Shown here: positions 3,227-11,040 of the stretch, piece by piece | Layout: each line of letters begins with the position of its first letter | Numbering within the stretch: position 1 is the first letter of the stretch | Position numbers and translations under genes: made by a program | Notes under the pieces: model-generated | What the model saw: the letters and a program-made list of their open reading frames with translations, nothing else | Told to the model about the DNA's origin: nothing | Databases searched by the model: none | Assembly: GCA_017547265.1 (NCBI GenBank) | Contig: JAFYQC010000217.1 | Coordinates: forward strand, 1-11,040 | Source of the DNA: Kiritimatiellia bacterium | GTDB lineage: Bacteria > Verrucomicrobiota > Kiritimatiellia > RFP12 > UBA1067 | Direction of reading: 5' to 3' | DNA length: 11,040 nucleotides

Positions 3227-5875
3227 ATGGCAATAAAGAAAAATGAACTCTACGGGTCTCTGTGGGCAAGTTGCGATAAGTTGCGTGGCGGAATGGATGC
3301 CTCGCAGTACAAGGACTACATCCTGACATTGCTTTTCGTCAAGTACGTGTCAGACAAATTCAAAGACGAGCCATATGCGGACATCACTGTTCCAGAGGGT
3401 GGCAGTTTTGATGACCTTGTTAAACTTTGCGACTCGAAGAATATTGGCGAGGACATGGACAAGGTTGTTGCCAGATTAGCAGAAGAGAACGATCTGCGCG
3501 GTGTAATCGATAACGCCAAATTCAATGACGAAACAAAAATCGGCAAAGGCGAAGAGATGGTTGACAAGCTTACCGGGCTAATCAACATCTTCCGTCGGCC
3601 TGAACTTGACTTTTCGCAAAACAGGGCAGATGGCGACGATCTCATAGGGGATGCCTACGAATTTCTGATGCGTAAGTTTGCAACGGAGAGTGGAAAATCA
3701 AAGGGGCAATTCTATACGCCCGCCGAAGTTTCGCGCATCTTGGCAAAAGTAATCGGAATAGCCGACGAGACTGACAACAACGCAACGGTCTATGATCCGG
3801 CTTGCGGTTCCGGGTCTCTTTTGATCCGTGCTTTGGACGAGGTCGCTTTCCCTTTGGCGGGATATGGACAGGAGAAGGATGTTACAACCGCCGGTCTCGC
3901 CAAGATGAACACGGTTCTTCACAACCGTTCTACTACGACGATAAAATCTGGCAACACGTTTTCGTTCCCCCAATATTTCGAGGATGGTTCCGACAATACG
4001 GTTTTGAAGCGTTTTGATTACATTGTCGCAAATCCCCCGTTCTCCACAAAGAACTGGACGGACGGACTCAAGGAATATGGTCGCTTTGATGCATATTCCG
4101 CCAGGCCGCCGGAAAAGAATGGTGACTACGCTTGGCTTCTTCACATTCTCAAGTCGCTCAAATCCACGGGCAAGGCTGCTGTAATTCTTCCTCACGGAGT
4201 GCTTTTCAGAGGCAATGCCGAGGAAACGATCCGGCGCGAAATTGTTGACAAAGGATATATCAAGGCAATCATCAGCCTGCCGTCAAACCTTTTTTACGGG
4301 ACGGGCATCCCCGCTTGCATCATCGTGCTAGACAAGGAGACGGCATCAAAGCGAGACGGCATCCTGATGATTGACGCGAGTCGTGGATTCATGAAAGACG
4401 GCGACAAAAACCGTCTGCGCGAACAGGACATCTACAAAATCGTCAAAGTATTCAATGACGGCATCCGGCTCAAATGCGAGTACGAAAATGCCCCGGACTA
4501 CGATTCCAGATTCGCCCGTTACGTCCCGATGCGGGAAATCTGCGAAGCGAACGGCTACAACTTGAACATCCCCAGATATATCGACGGCAAGCCGCCGGAA
4601 GACATACACGACATAGAAGCGCATTTGAAAGGCGGCATACCAGCTGCTGACATTGATGCCTTGTCTGTCTATTGGCTTGTTTTCGGGCGTCTTCGCGAAA
4701 CGCTTTTCTCCATTGCGCGGCCAGGATATCTCAAGTTGAATGTTGCGGAGGAAGAAATACAAAACACCGTCTATTCTGATTCGGAATTCCGTGGCTACGC
4801 CGCCCATATTGATTCCTCTTTCAACGAATGGAAGGGATTGGTCGATGCTCGACTCCGCTCAATATCGGTGGGTGTGTCGCCAAAGGAGTTGATAGCGTCC
4901 ATCGCAAAATTTCTGTTTGAGACTTTCACGAAAATCAAACTCATCGACCGTTACGACGTGTACCAAGTCTTGTTGTCTTACTGGCGCGATGTTATGGCCG
5001 ACGATGTCTATGTCATAACAGCCGACGGATACGAGGCGGCGCGAGAACTCGAATGCGAATATGTAGTCAGAAAAGGAGTGGCTACGGACAAGTTGAAGAG
5101 TTGGGAAGGTAAGCTCATTCCGAAAAGGATTGTCGTCGAAGCTTTTTTTGCGTCCGAGGCCAAGGCTATTGAACAAGCGGAGGCGGTGTTGGAGGGAAAA
5201 GAATCTCGGCTTGCAGAAATCATCGAAAATGCGCCGGATGATGCTGCAATCAGGGAAATCGCCGGTGACGATGGCAAAGTCGGCAAACGCGATCTCGTGG
5301 CGAAGATTGCCGAGATTGAGCAGAGCATTGATTCGCCGGAAATACGCAATGCGAACGCATTGCTGGATTTGTGTGCTTCCAAAGCAGGAAAGAAACTCTT
5401 GCAGAAATTCATGGAAGAACATCCGGAGCTTTTAGGGGCGAAGAACGACAAGGGAAATATCACTGTCACTTCCGTGCGCCAATTTATCGCTTCGCTCCGC
5501 AAGTCGACTCCGCCGGCCGAAATATACAGGGAGGACTACGATATTCTCATCGCATACGAGAAGCTTTCCGCCGAAATCGAAGAGCAAGACGAACTCGTAT
5601 CCAATCTAAAATCGGAACTCGACAAAACGGTACGCGAACGTTATCAAGTGCTTACTGTCGATGAGATTAAGGAACTGCTCGTAAACCGCAAGTGGTATTT
5701 CTCAATATTCGACGGAATTGATTCGTTGTACACGGCCATTTCTCACCGGCTCACAGACCGCATCAAGGAGCTGTCCGCCCGTTACGCCGACACTTTGCCA
5801 GAATTGCAGGCCAAGCTCCGCGCAAGCGAATCAGAGGCAAGCGAACATCTCAAGGGAATGGGGTTCTCATGGTAA
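3227..5875 (+). CDS. hsdM: Type I restriction-modification DNA methyltransferase subunit M (long form)
   Basis: The 882-residue N6-adenine methyltransferase subunit transfers a methyl group from S-adenosylmethionine to adenine in the site chosen by HsdS, and is also part of the restriction complex. Residues 1-140 form the helical HsdM N-domain (ELYGSLWASCDKLRGGMDAS). GQFYTPAEVSRIL near 160 opens the catalytic domain. DPACGSGSLL at 190 is the cofactor-binding motif I, and NPPF at 269-272 is catalytic motif IV. Classical HsdM proteins are near 500 residues. The extra 350 or so belong to the known long-form family, with a coiled-coil region (about 778-806) and an ending around LVNRKWYFSIFDGIDSLYTA. 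GGAGGAG (3213-3219) is a strong ribosome-binding site 7 bases before the ATG. The gap to the upstream gene is 21 bp. The stop overlaps the hsdR start by 7 bases. All key motifs are intact. Confidence 0.97.
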   Translation: MAIKKNELYGSLWASCDKLRGGMDASQYKDYILTLLFVKYVSDKFKDEPYADITVPEGGSFDDLVKLCDSKNIGEDMDKVVARLAEENDLRGVIDNAKFNDETKIGKGEEMVDKLTGLINIFRRPELDFSQNRADGDDLIGDAYEFLMRKFATESGKSKGQFYTPAEVSRILAKVIGIADETDNNATVYDPACGSGSLLIRALDEVAFPLAGYGQEKDVTTAGLAKMNTVLHNRSTTTIKSGNTFSFPQYFEDGSDNTVLKRFDYIVANPPFSTKNWTDGLKEYGRFDAYSARPPEKNGDYAWLLHILKSLKSTGKAAVILPHGVLFRGNAEETIRREIVDKGYIKAIISLPSNLFYGTGIPACIIVLDKETASKRDGILMIDASRGFMKDGDKNRLREQDIYKIVKVFNDGIRLKCEYENAPDYDSRFARYVPMREICEANGYNLNIPRYIDGKPPEDIHDIEAHLKGGIPAADIDALSVYWLVFGRLRETLFSIARPGYLKLNVAEEEIQNTVYSDSEFRGYAAHIDSSFNEWKGLVDARLRSISVGVSPKELIASIAKFLFETFTKIKLIDRYDVYQVLLSYWRDVMADDVYVITADGYEAARELECEYVVRKGVATDKLKSWEGKLIPKRIVVEAFFASEAKAIEQAEAVLEGKESRLAEIIENAPDDAAIREIAGDDGKVGKRDLVAKIAEIEQSIDSPEIRNANALLDLCASKAGKKLLQKFMEEHPELLGAKNDKGNITVTSVRQFIASLRKSTPPAEIYREDYDILIAYEKLSAEIEEQDELVSNLKSELDKTVRERYQVLTVDEIKELLVNRKWYFSIFDGIDSLYTAISHRLTDRIKELSARYADTLPELQAKLRASESEASEHLKGMGFSW

Positions 5876-8800
5876 ACGGTGAGTATCCGAAATACACGCC
5901 GTCCAAGGTCGGCAAACCCGAAATCGTCACGCAGAAGCGCGTGATAAAACTGTTCGCATCGCCGGATGCCCTTGACTACCGTTATATCGGGAACCTGCAC
6001 GACAGCAAAAACAGAAATATCGACACACAGACTTTGTTTGCATGGCTGACAGGTAATGGATATTCGCGTGAAGCGGCGAGTTTGGCCGTCGCGGAACTTG
6101 AAGGAGCCGCAACCAACCTTCAACACGGACTTTACGCGGCAAATGAAAACGTCTATTCGTTATTGAAGTATGGCGTAAAGGTTCGAGACGGAGAGCATGG
6201 CGACATCAAGACTGTGTATTTCATAGATTGGGATGACCCTTCTGCAAACATGTTCGAGATAGCGGAGGAAGTCACGATCGTCGAAAAGTGCGAGAAGCGC
6301 CCTGATCTCGTCGTCTACGTCAATGGAATCGCAGTCGCCGTAATTGAGCTGAAACGAAGTTCCGTATCTGTCTCGTTCGGCATCCGCCAGAACATCACCA
6401 ATCAAGACGGACATTACATCGAACCGTTCTTTTCGACCATCCAGCTTTGCATGGCCGGAAATGACAGCGAAGGATTGCGCTACGGCACAATCAAGACTCC
6501 TGAACGATTCTATACCGAATGGAAGAGCGATGGTTTTTCAGACTATCCTGAAGAGCGCAACGAAAACGATGTGCGCATAGACGCCATCGCCGCCACTATG
6601 GGGAGCAAACTCGACGCCTCGCTCTATTCGATGTGCGACAAGTGGCGGTTTCTGAACATCTTGCACAACTTCATCATTTTTGACAAGGGTGCAAAGAAGA
6701 TATGCCGTTACAATCAGTATTACGGGATAATGCGGGCGCAGAAACGACTGACCGCACGGCAGAATGGCATCCTGTGGCATACGCAGGGCAGCGGCAAGAC
6801 GCTCACTATGGTGTGGCTCTCAAAGTGGATTCGCGCAAATCTGCCAAAGTCTCGCGTTCTCATTGTCACTGACCGGGACGAACTCGACGAACAGATAGAG
6901 CGCAACTTTAGAGGGGTGAACGAGAACATAGTCCGGACAAAAAGCTGTGCCGATCTGCTTCAACGGTTGAACGCATATGACGACCGTCTTATGTGTTCGC
7001 TCATCATGAAGTTCGGGCGACGAGGCGGTGAAGCCACGGAAAAAGACCTCGACCGTTATGCGGAGGAACTGCTCAAGAACCTTCCGAGTGGCTTTTGCGT
7101 GAAGGACGACATCTATGTGTTTGTCGATGAATGCCATCGCACCCAATCCGGCAAACTGCATCGTGCGATGCGCACCATTATGCCGAATGCCGTGTTCATC
7201 GGCTTTACGGGTACGCCGCTCTTAAAGAAGGACAAGCCGACGAGCCTTGAGGTGTTCGGACGCTATATCCACACCTACAAATACAACGAGGCCGTGGCGG
7301 ATCGTGTCGTTCTCGACCTCCGCTACGAGGCGCGTGACATCCCGCAGTCAGTAACCGAACAGGAGAAAATCGACTCATGGTTCGAGGTCAAGACCGCAGG
7401 ACTGACAAAACAGGCGCGGGCGAAGCTCAAGCAACGCTGGGCGAATCTTCAGGCGCTCTTCAGTTCGAAAGACCGTCTCGCGAAGATTGTGGCTGACATT
7501 CAATACGACTTCTCAATGCGAGACCGTCTCGCCAATGGAAACGGCAACGCCATCCTTATTGCCGATTCCATCTATTCGGCCTGCCGGTATTATGAACTGT
7601 TCATCACAAGCGGCTTTACCAAGTGCGCCGTAATCTCGTCATATAATCCCGACTATGGCGAGATTACAACCTCATCGACAACTGACGAGGCGTCCACGGA
7701 AGCGAGGCTCAAATACGAGATTTACCTTAAGATGGTCGGCATCGACCCTGCCGACAAGGCGAACCTCGAAAAGAAGGTCGAGGATTTCGAGAAAGAGGCC
7801 AAGCGCAAGTTCATCAAAGAGCCGGCGAACATGAAGTTGCTTATCGTGGTCAACAAGCTTCTTACCGGCTTCGACGCGCCGCCGTGTACATACCTTTATA
7901 TTGACAGAAAAATACACGACCTCGACCTGTTCCAGGCCGTCTGCCGCGTGAATCGGCTTGACGATGTGAACGAAAAGCCGTTTGGCTTCGTGGTTGACTA
8001 TATGCAGCTCTTCGGAGACTTGAGCGATGCGTTGACCAAATACACGACAGAGGCGTTTGCGGGCTTTTCCGAGGAGGATGTCGCCGGGCTTCTCAAGAAT
8101 CGCAAGGGAGAGAGCCGCCGCCATTTCCATGAGATTCTGGAGCGGCTGGATGAATTGTGCGAGGGCGTAGAGCCGCCCGGAGGCGAAATCGAGTATCAAC
8201 GATATTTTTGCGGCAATGGAACCGGTGAGGACGACCAGACGATTCTTGCGCAATCCCGCGAACGGCTTTATCTCCTTGCGAACCAGCTCATCAGGGCATT
8301 TGCCGACTACAAGCCTTACATGGAGGAACTGGGTGTAGCCAAAGATGAACGTGAGGATGCGGAAAGGCGCGTCAGGGAATATACGCTTCTGAAAGACGTA
8401 ATTGGGCGAGCCAGCGGCGACTTCATCGATCTTAAGTCCTACGAGCCGGACATGAGATATCTGATTGACACCTATATCGAGGCATCCCCAGGAGAGAAGC
8501 TTGGCGGCACGGACAATCTCACGCTTATGGACTTTATCATTGCGCAGCAGAAGCGCATTGACGGCATGGAGGATTCGTGGGAAGTCCGAGAACCGCCGGG
8601 GTTTTACGACGGGAAGCCAATCTTAAGCGAAGAAGATAAGAAAAAGTCGGGCATTGCCGAGGGTATCGAGAACAATCTGCGCAAAAAGATTGTCGAGAAA
8701 CGCGTTCTCAATCCGAAGTATTTCGACCGTCTCTCCGAAATTCTTGCCGAACTTGTCGAGGAGCGGCGACAGGGCGCGGAAAGCTACCGTGAACTCTTGA

Positions 8801-9090
8801 AGAAGTATGTCGCACTTGCCGAGAAAGTTTCAGACCCTGGCACGGATATAGAGCACTACCCCGCAACCATCCGCAATTCCGCCGCGCTTCGCGCCATGTA
8901 CGACTTCACTGACGGTGACGAAACGCTTGCCCAAGATCTTCATTCCGCCGTTCTGAAAAGCCGGATGGCAGATTGGCGCAACGATCCGGTGAAAGAAAAG
9001 CAGATAAAGCGCGAACTTTACCACGTGTTCAAGGACGTGGCGAAAGTAGAGGCGTTGTTCCCGATAGTGGTGGAACAGAGGGAGTACTGA
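5869..9090 (+). CDS. hsdR: Type I restriction endonuclease subunit R
   Basis: The 1073-residue motor and nuclease subunit pulls DNA through the complex using ATP and cuts far from the recognition site when it is unmethylated. The HSDR_N nuclease domain has the PD-(D/E)xK triad Asp146, Glu160 and Lys162 (RPDLVVYV, then VIELKRS). The SF2 helicase has Walker A QGSGKT at 306-311, Walker B/DEAD-like DECH at 420-423, motif III-like TGTP at 447-450, and motif VI QAVCRVNR at 689-696. The C-terminal third is the helical region that contacts the methylase core. No motif is broken, so cleavage activity is expected. The start at 5869 overlaps the hsdM stop (ATGGTAA) with AAGGGA upstream. The stop overlaps the next start (TGATG), indicating coupled translation. 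Confidence 0.97.
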   Translation: MVNGEYPKYTPSKVGKPEIVTQKRVIKLFASPDALDYRYIGNLHDSKNRNIDTQTLFAWLTGNGYSREAASLAVAELEGAATNLQHGLYAANENVYSLLKYGVKVRDGEHGDIKTVYFIDWDDPSANMFEIAEEVTIVEKCEKRPDLVVYVNGIAVAVIELKRSSVSVSFGIRQNITNQDGHYIEPFFSTIQLCMAGNDSEGLRYGTIKTPERFYTEWKSDGFSDYPEERNENDVRIDAIAATMGSKLDASLYSMCDKWRFLNILHNFIIFDKGAKKICRYNQYYGIMRAQKRLTARQNGILWHTQGSGKTLTMVWLSKWIRANLPKSRVLIVTDRDELDEQIERNFRGVNENIVRTKSCADLLQRLNAYDDRLMCSLIMKFGRRGGEATEKDLDRYAEELLKNLPSGFCVKDDIYVFVDECHRTQSGKLHRAMRTIMPNAVFIGFTGTPLLKKDKPTSLEVFGRYIHTYKYNEAVADRVVLDLRYEARDIPQSVTEQEKIDSWFEVKTAGLTKQARAKLKQRWANLQALFSSKDRLAKIVADIQYDFSMRDRLANGNGNAILIADSIYSACRYYELFITSGFTKCAVISSYNPDYGEITTSSTTDEASTEARLKYEIYLKMVGIDPADKANLEKKVEDFEKEAKRKFIKEPANMKLLIVVNKLLTGFDAPPCTYLYIDRKIHDLDLFQAVCRVNRLDDVNEKPFGFVVDYMQLFGDLSDALTKYTTEAFAGFSEEDVAGLLKNRKGESRRHFHEILERLDELCEGVEPPGGEIEYQRYFCGNGTGEDDQTILAQSRERLYLLANQLIRAFADYKPYMEELGVAKDEREDAERRVREYTLLKDVIGRASGDFIDLKSYEPDMRYLIDTYIEASPGEKLGGTDNLTLMDFIIAQQKRIDGMEDSWEVREPPGFYDGKPILSEEDKKKSGIAEGIENNLRKKIVEKRVLNPKYFDRLSEILAELVEERRQGAESYRELLKKYVALAEKVSDPGTDIEHYPATIRNSAALRAMYDFTDGDETLAQDLHSAVLKSRMADWRNDPVKEKQIKRELYHVFKDVAKVEALFPIVVEQREY

Positions 9091-9824
9091 TGCAGATTGG
9101 CGGTATAGCGGTTTCGATTGCGCGTAAGGACATCAAGAACCTTCATCTCTACGTGAAGCCCCCGGCTGGACGCGTTGAGGTCTCCGCGCCTCGTGCCATA
9201 GCCGACTCGGCCATTGCAATTTTCGTGCGAATGCATCTTGGTTGGATTCGGCGCAAACGGGCGGAGCTTGCCTCCCAGCCGCGCCAGACCAAGCGCGAGT
9301 TCGTTTCCGGCGAAACGCTCTACTTTTTCGGACGCCAGTATTTTCTTCAGGTCGATTATTCGGAGCATGGCAACGCGCTTGTGCTTTCCGGCAACACCGC
9401 CGTATTGAAGGTTCGCAAAAGCAGCACGGCGAAACAACGCGAACGCTATGTGACTGAATGGTATCGCATTCGACTCGCTTCAGAGGTGGAACGTCTCATG
9501 CCGAAGTGGGAAATGACTACCGGCTTGAAGTGCGTCGATTGGAAGATCAAGAATATGACCACGCGCTGGGGATCCTGCAACGTCGCGAAAGGCCGCATCT
9601 GGCTGAATCTCCAGCTCGCCAAGAAGCCGCTTCGAGCGTTGGAATATGTTATCCTACATGAACTCTGCCACCTAAAGGAGAAGAATCACGGGCAGGCGTT
9701 CAAGGCGATGATGGATTCTTTCATGCCCAACTGGAGGGAAGTGCGCAAAGAACTCAATGACCAGATTCTTGACTACATCGGTGAAGCTTCGGCAGATGAA
9801 CAACCAGTAAAAAGGATGTCCTGA
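9090..9824 (+). CDS. YgjP/SprT-like zinc metalloprotease (DUF45)
   Basis: A 244-residue protein of the YgjP-like (DUF45, PF01863) metallopeptidase family. HELCH at 190-194 is the HExxH zinc site with Glu191 as catalytic base, and His200 in KEKNHGQAF is the probable third ligand. TRWGSCNVAKGRIWLNLQLA, just before, is the other family hallmark. There is no signal peptide, so it is cytoplasmic. The ATG at 9090 shares a base with the hsdR stop and has GAGGGAG (9078-9084) as ribosome-binding site. A longer frame from 8973 would lie wholly inside hsdR and is rejected. Such proteases recur in type I R-M operons. A role in limiting HsdR is an attractive analogy to ClpXP control of HsdR in E. coli, but is inference only. 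Confidence 0.93.
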   Translation: MQIGGIAVSIARKDIKNLHLYVKPPAGRVEVSAPRAIADSAIAIFVRMHLGWIRRKRAELASQPRQTKREFVSGETLYFFGRQYFLQVDYSEHGNALVLSGNTAVLKVRKSSTAKQRERYVTEWYRIRLASEVERLMPKWEMTTGLKCVDWKIKNMTTRWGSCNVAKGRIWLNLQLAKKPLRALEYVILHELCHLKEKNHGQAFKAMMDSFMPNWREVRKELNDQILDYIGEASADEQPVKRMS

Positions 9825-9825
9825 C

Positions 9826-10917
9826 ATGGCAAAGAAGAACGGCAAGGGCAAATGGGATTTGGAACCGCAGAAGTCGTCTGCGGCTCAGTTCCTCACATAC
9901 ATCGCTTCAACTGGCGCGGGCGGCGAGAAGTACGAAATCCGCTACGAGGATGAGAACATCTGGATGAGCCAGAAGATGCTCGCGGCGGTGTACGGCGTGG
10001 ATTTGCGCACCATAAGCTATCATATTACAAAAATATTCAAGGACGCTGAGCTTGATGAGAAAGCAGTTATCCAAAAATATTGGATAACTGCCGATGACGG
10101 CAAGAACTACCGCGTCAACCACTACAATTTGCAAGTTATCATCGCCCTCGGCTTCAAGATTGACAATGAACGGGCGATAGCGTTCCGTAAGTGGGCAAAC
10201 CAGATTGTATCAGAATACACAATCAAGGGTTGGGTAATGGACGTGCCGCGTCTAAAGGATGGTTCGCCGATTACGGACGAGTATTTTGAGCATCAACTTG
10301 AACGCATCCGCGAAATCCGCCTCAGCGAGCGGAAGTTCTACCAGAAGGTAACTGATCTTTACGCCACGGCAATTGACTATGACAAGTCTTCCAATTTGAC
10401 ACGTGTTTTCTATGCGACCGTCCAAAACCGAATGCATTGCGCCGTTCATGGTCACACTGCGGCAGAAATCCTCTACACGCGAGCTGATTCGGAGAAGGAA
10501 CACATGGGCCTGACAAATTGGGATGACGGACCGGACGGGAAGATCAAGAAATCTGATGTTGTCATAGCCAAGAACTATCTAACGGACGAAGAGCTTGGTA
10601 TTCTCAAGCGTATGGTCAATGCGTTTCTTGAATACGCCGAGACGCAGACCTTGCGGAAGATTCCCCTTACGATGGAGGACTGGAAAACCCGCCTTGACAA
10701 GTTTCTGGAATTGTTCGATCAGCATGCGCCAAAATATGCCGGTGATCCGGTGAGCGCCTATCAGGCGCAGTTGTACGCTGAATCCGAGTTCGAGAAATAC
10801 CGTGTTGTACAAGACCGTCTCTTCATGAGCGACTATGACCGCTACTTGCTGGCGTTGGAAGAGGAAATCAAGAAGGATAAAGGCGACAAGAACGATAAGG
10901 AGGGTAAAAAAGGATGA
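9826..10917 (+). CDS. rhuM: RhuM family protein
   Basis: A 363-residue protein of the virulence RhuM family (PF13310), first named from a Salmonella pathogenicity island. The biochemical function is unknown. Family signatures are IWMSQKMLAAVYGVDLRTIS (a helix-turn-helix-like segment), then YRVNHYNLQVIIALGFKID and FRKWANQIVSEYTIKGWVMD, and in the C-terminal half RKFYQKVTDLYATAIDYD followed by VFYATVQNRMHCAVHGHTAAE and GLTNWD. The C-terminus is strongly charged and lysine-rich. It starts 1 base after the protease stop with AAGGA (9812-9816) upstream, and its stop overlaps the hsdS start (ATGA). RhuM genes are frequently embedded in type I R-M loci, where DNA binding or regulation is suspected but unproven. 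Confidence 0.93.
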   Translation: MAKKNGKGKWDLEPQKSSAAQFLTYIASTGAGGEKYEIRYEDENIWMSQKMLAAVYGVDLRTISYHITKIFKDAELDEKAVIQKYWITADDGKNYRVNHYNLQVIIALGFKIDNERAIAFRKWANQIVSEYTIKGWVMDVPRLKDGSPITDEYFEHQLERIREIRLSERKFYQKVTDLYATAIDYDKSSNLTRVFYATVQNRMHCAVHGHTAAEILYTRADSEKEHMGLTNWDDGPDGKIKKSDVVIAKNYLTDEELGILKRMVNAFLEYAETQTLRKIPLTMEDWKTRLDKFLELFDQHAPKYAGDPVSAYQAQLYAESEFEKYRVVQDRLFMSDYDRYLLALEEEIKKDKGDKNDKEGKKG

Positions 10918-11040
10918 GTTCCTCCAACAACAATAAAACGAGCGTATTTCTGGACGGCCATATCGACCGCTCAAACTGGAAGCGCGTCAAGCTGGGGGAT
11001 GTGCTATCTTTGGCGGATGGTGATTGGATAGAAAGCAAAG
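10914..11040 (+). CDS. hsdS: Type I restriction specificity subunit S, 5' part only
   Basis: The first 42 codons are present before the window ends. The protein begins MSSSNNNKTSVFLDGHIDRS and continues NWKRVKLGDVLSLADGDWIE. W-x-x-V-x-LGDV followed by a G-x-W-I segment is the usual opening of the first target-recognition domain of HsdS, and an hsdS is otherwise missing from the operon. The start is supported by AAGGAGGG (10897-10904) and the ATGA overlap with rhuM. Which DNA sequence it recognises, and whether alternative hsdS cassettes lie downstream for the serine recombinase to shuffle, cannot be seen. Confidence 0.85.
   Translation, partial: MSSSNNNKTSVFLDGHIDRSNWKRVKLGDVLSLADGDWIESK

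Noticed and set aside
7672..8253. Minus-strand open frame of 193 codons inside hsdR
   Set aside because: It covers helicase motif VI of hsdR on the other strand and resembles no protein.
8973..9089. Longer start for the metalloprotease gene
   Set aside because: The extra 39 codons lie wholly inside the hsdR coding sequence and do not look like the family. ATG 9090 has a good ribosome-binding site and the stop/start overlap.
1..11040. A new defence system encoded by the operon
   Set aside because: The core genes are well-known type I R-M components and the accessory genes are recurrent companions. Only their roles and the unusual DNA features are open questions. No tRNA or rRNA was recognised.

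Overview
The window is dominated by a tightly packed plus-strand type I restriction-modification (R-M) operon, positions about 1781 to beyond 11040. It is preceded by an invertase-type serine recombinase (63-665) and a scarred stretch of about 1.1 kb holding fragments of at least four genes. Base composition is roughly balanced. Most operon genes carry Shine-Dalgarno (SD) sequences, and the promoter in front of the operon is sigma70-like. The SD use and TTGACA/TATGAT promoter argue against a typical Bacteroidota host, although the recombinase resembles the Mpi type common there. A gut or rumen bacterium of the PVC group (for example Kiritimatiellota or Lentisphaerota) would fit, but this is low-confidence inference from style alone.

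Layout. 1-665: serine recombinase with a short palindrome just upstream. 666-1406: a hairpin, a plus-strand ORF (764) that loses identity near 953, a GC-rich cloverleaf-like repeat (954-1000), and on the minus strand a truncated YkgJ-type cysteine-cluster gene that starts on the stop codon of an internally deleted nitroreductase gene. 1407-1780: AT-rich non-coding DNA with four copies of a TCCCTATTTTT box and a 28-codon minus-strand fragment matching the C-terminal winged helix of the ATPase encoded further down. 1781-1810: promoter. 1875-11040: xre, a DUF4062/RecG-C-like ATP-binding protein with an apparent internal deletion, hsdM, hsdR, a YgjP/SprT-like metalloprotease gene, rhuM, and the first 42 codons of hsdS, cut by the window edge.

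How the genes work together. HsdM, HsdS and HsdR form the methylating and cleaving complex, with HsdS choosing the DNA target. The small XRE protein leads the operon and probably times expression of the toxic nuclease. Most downstream genes overlap by 1 to 7 bases or are separated by 1 to 21, so they are probably translated from one transcript. The ATP-binding protein, metalloprotease and RhuM protein are recurrent passengers of type I R-M loci; their role there is not settled. The core operon is a known type of system. The unusual parts are the 12-bp tandem repeat in the ATPase linker, the DUF4062 deletion, the inverted winged-helix fragment, the repeated boxes, and the near-identical 13-bp motif upstream of both the recombinase and the operon promoter.
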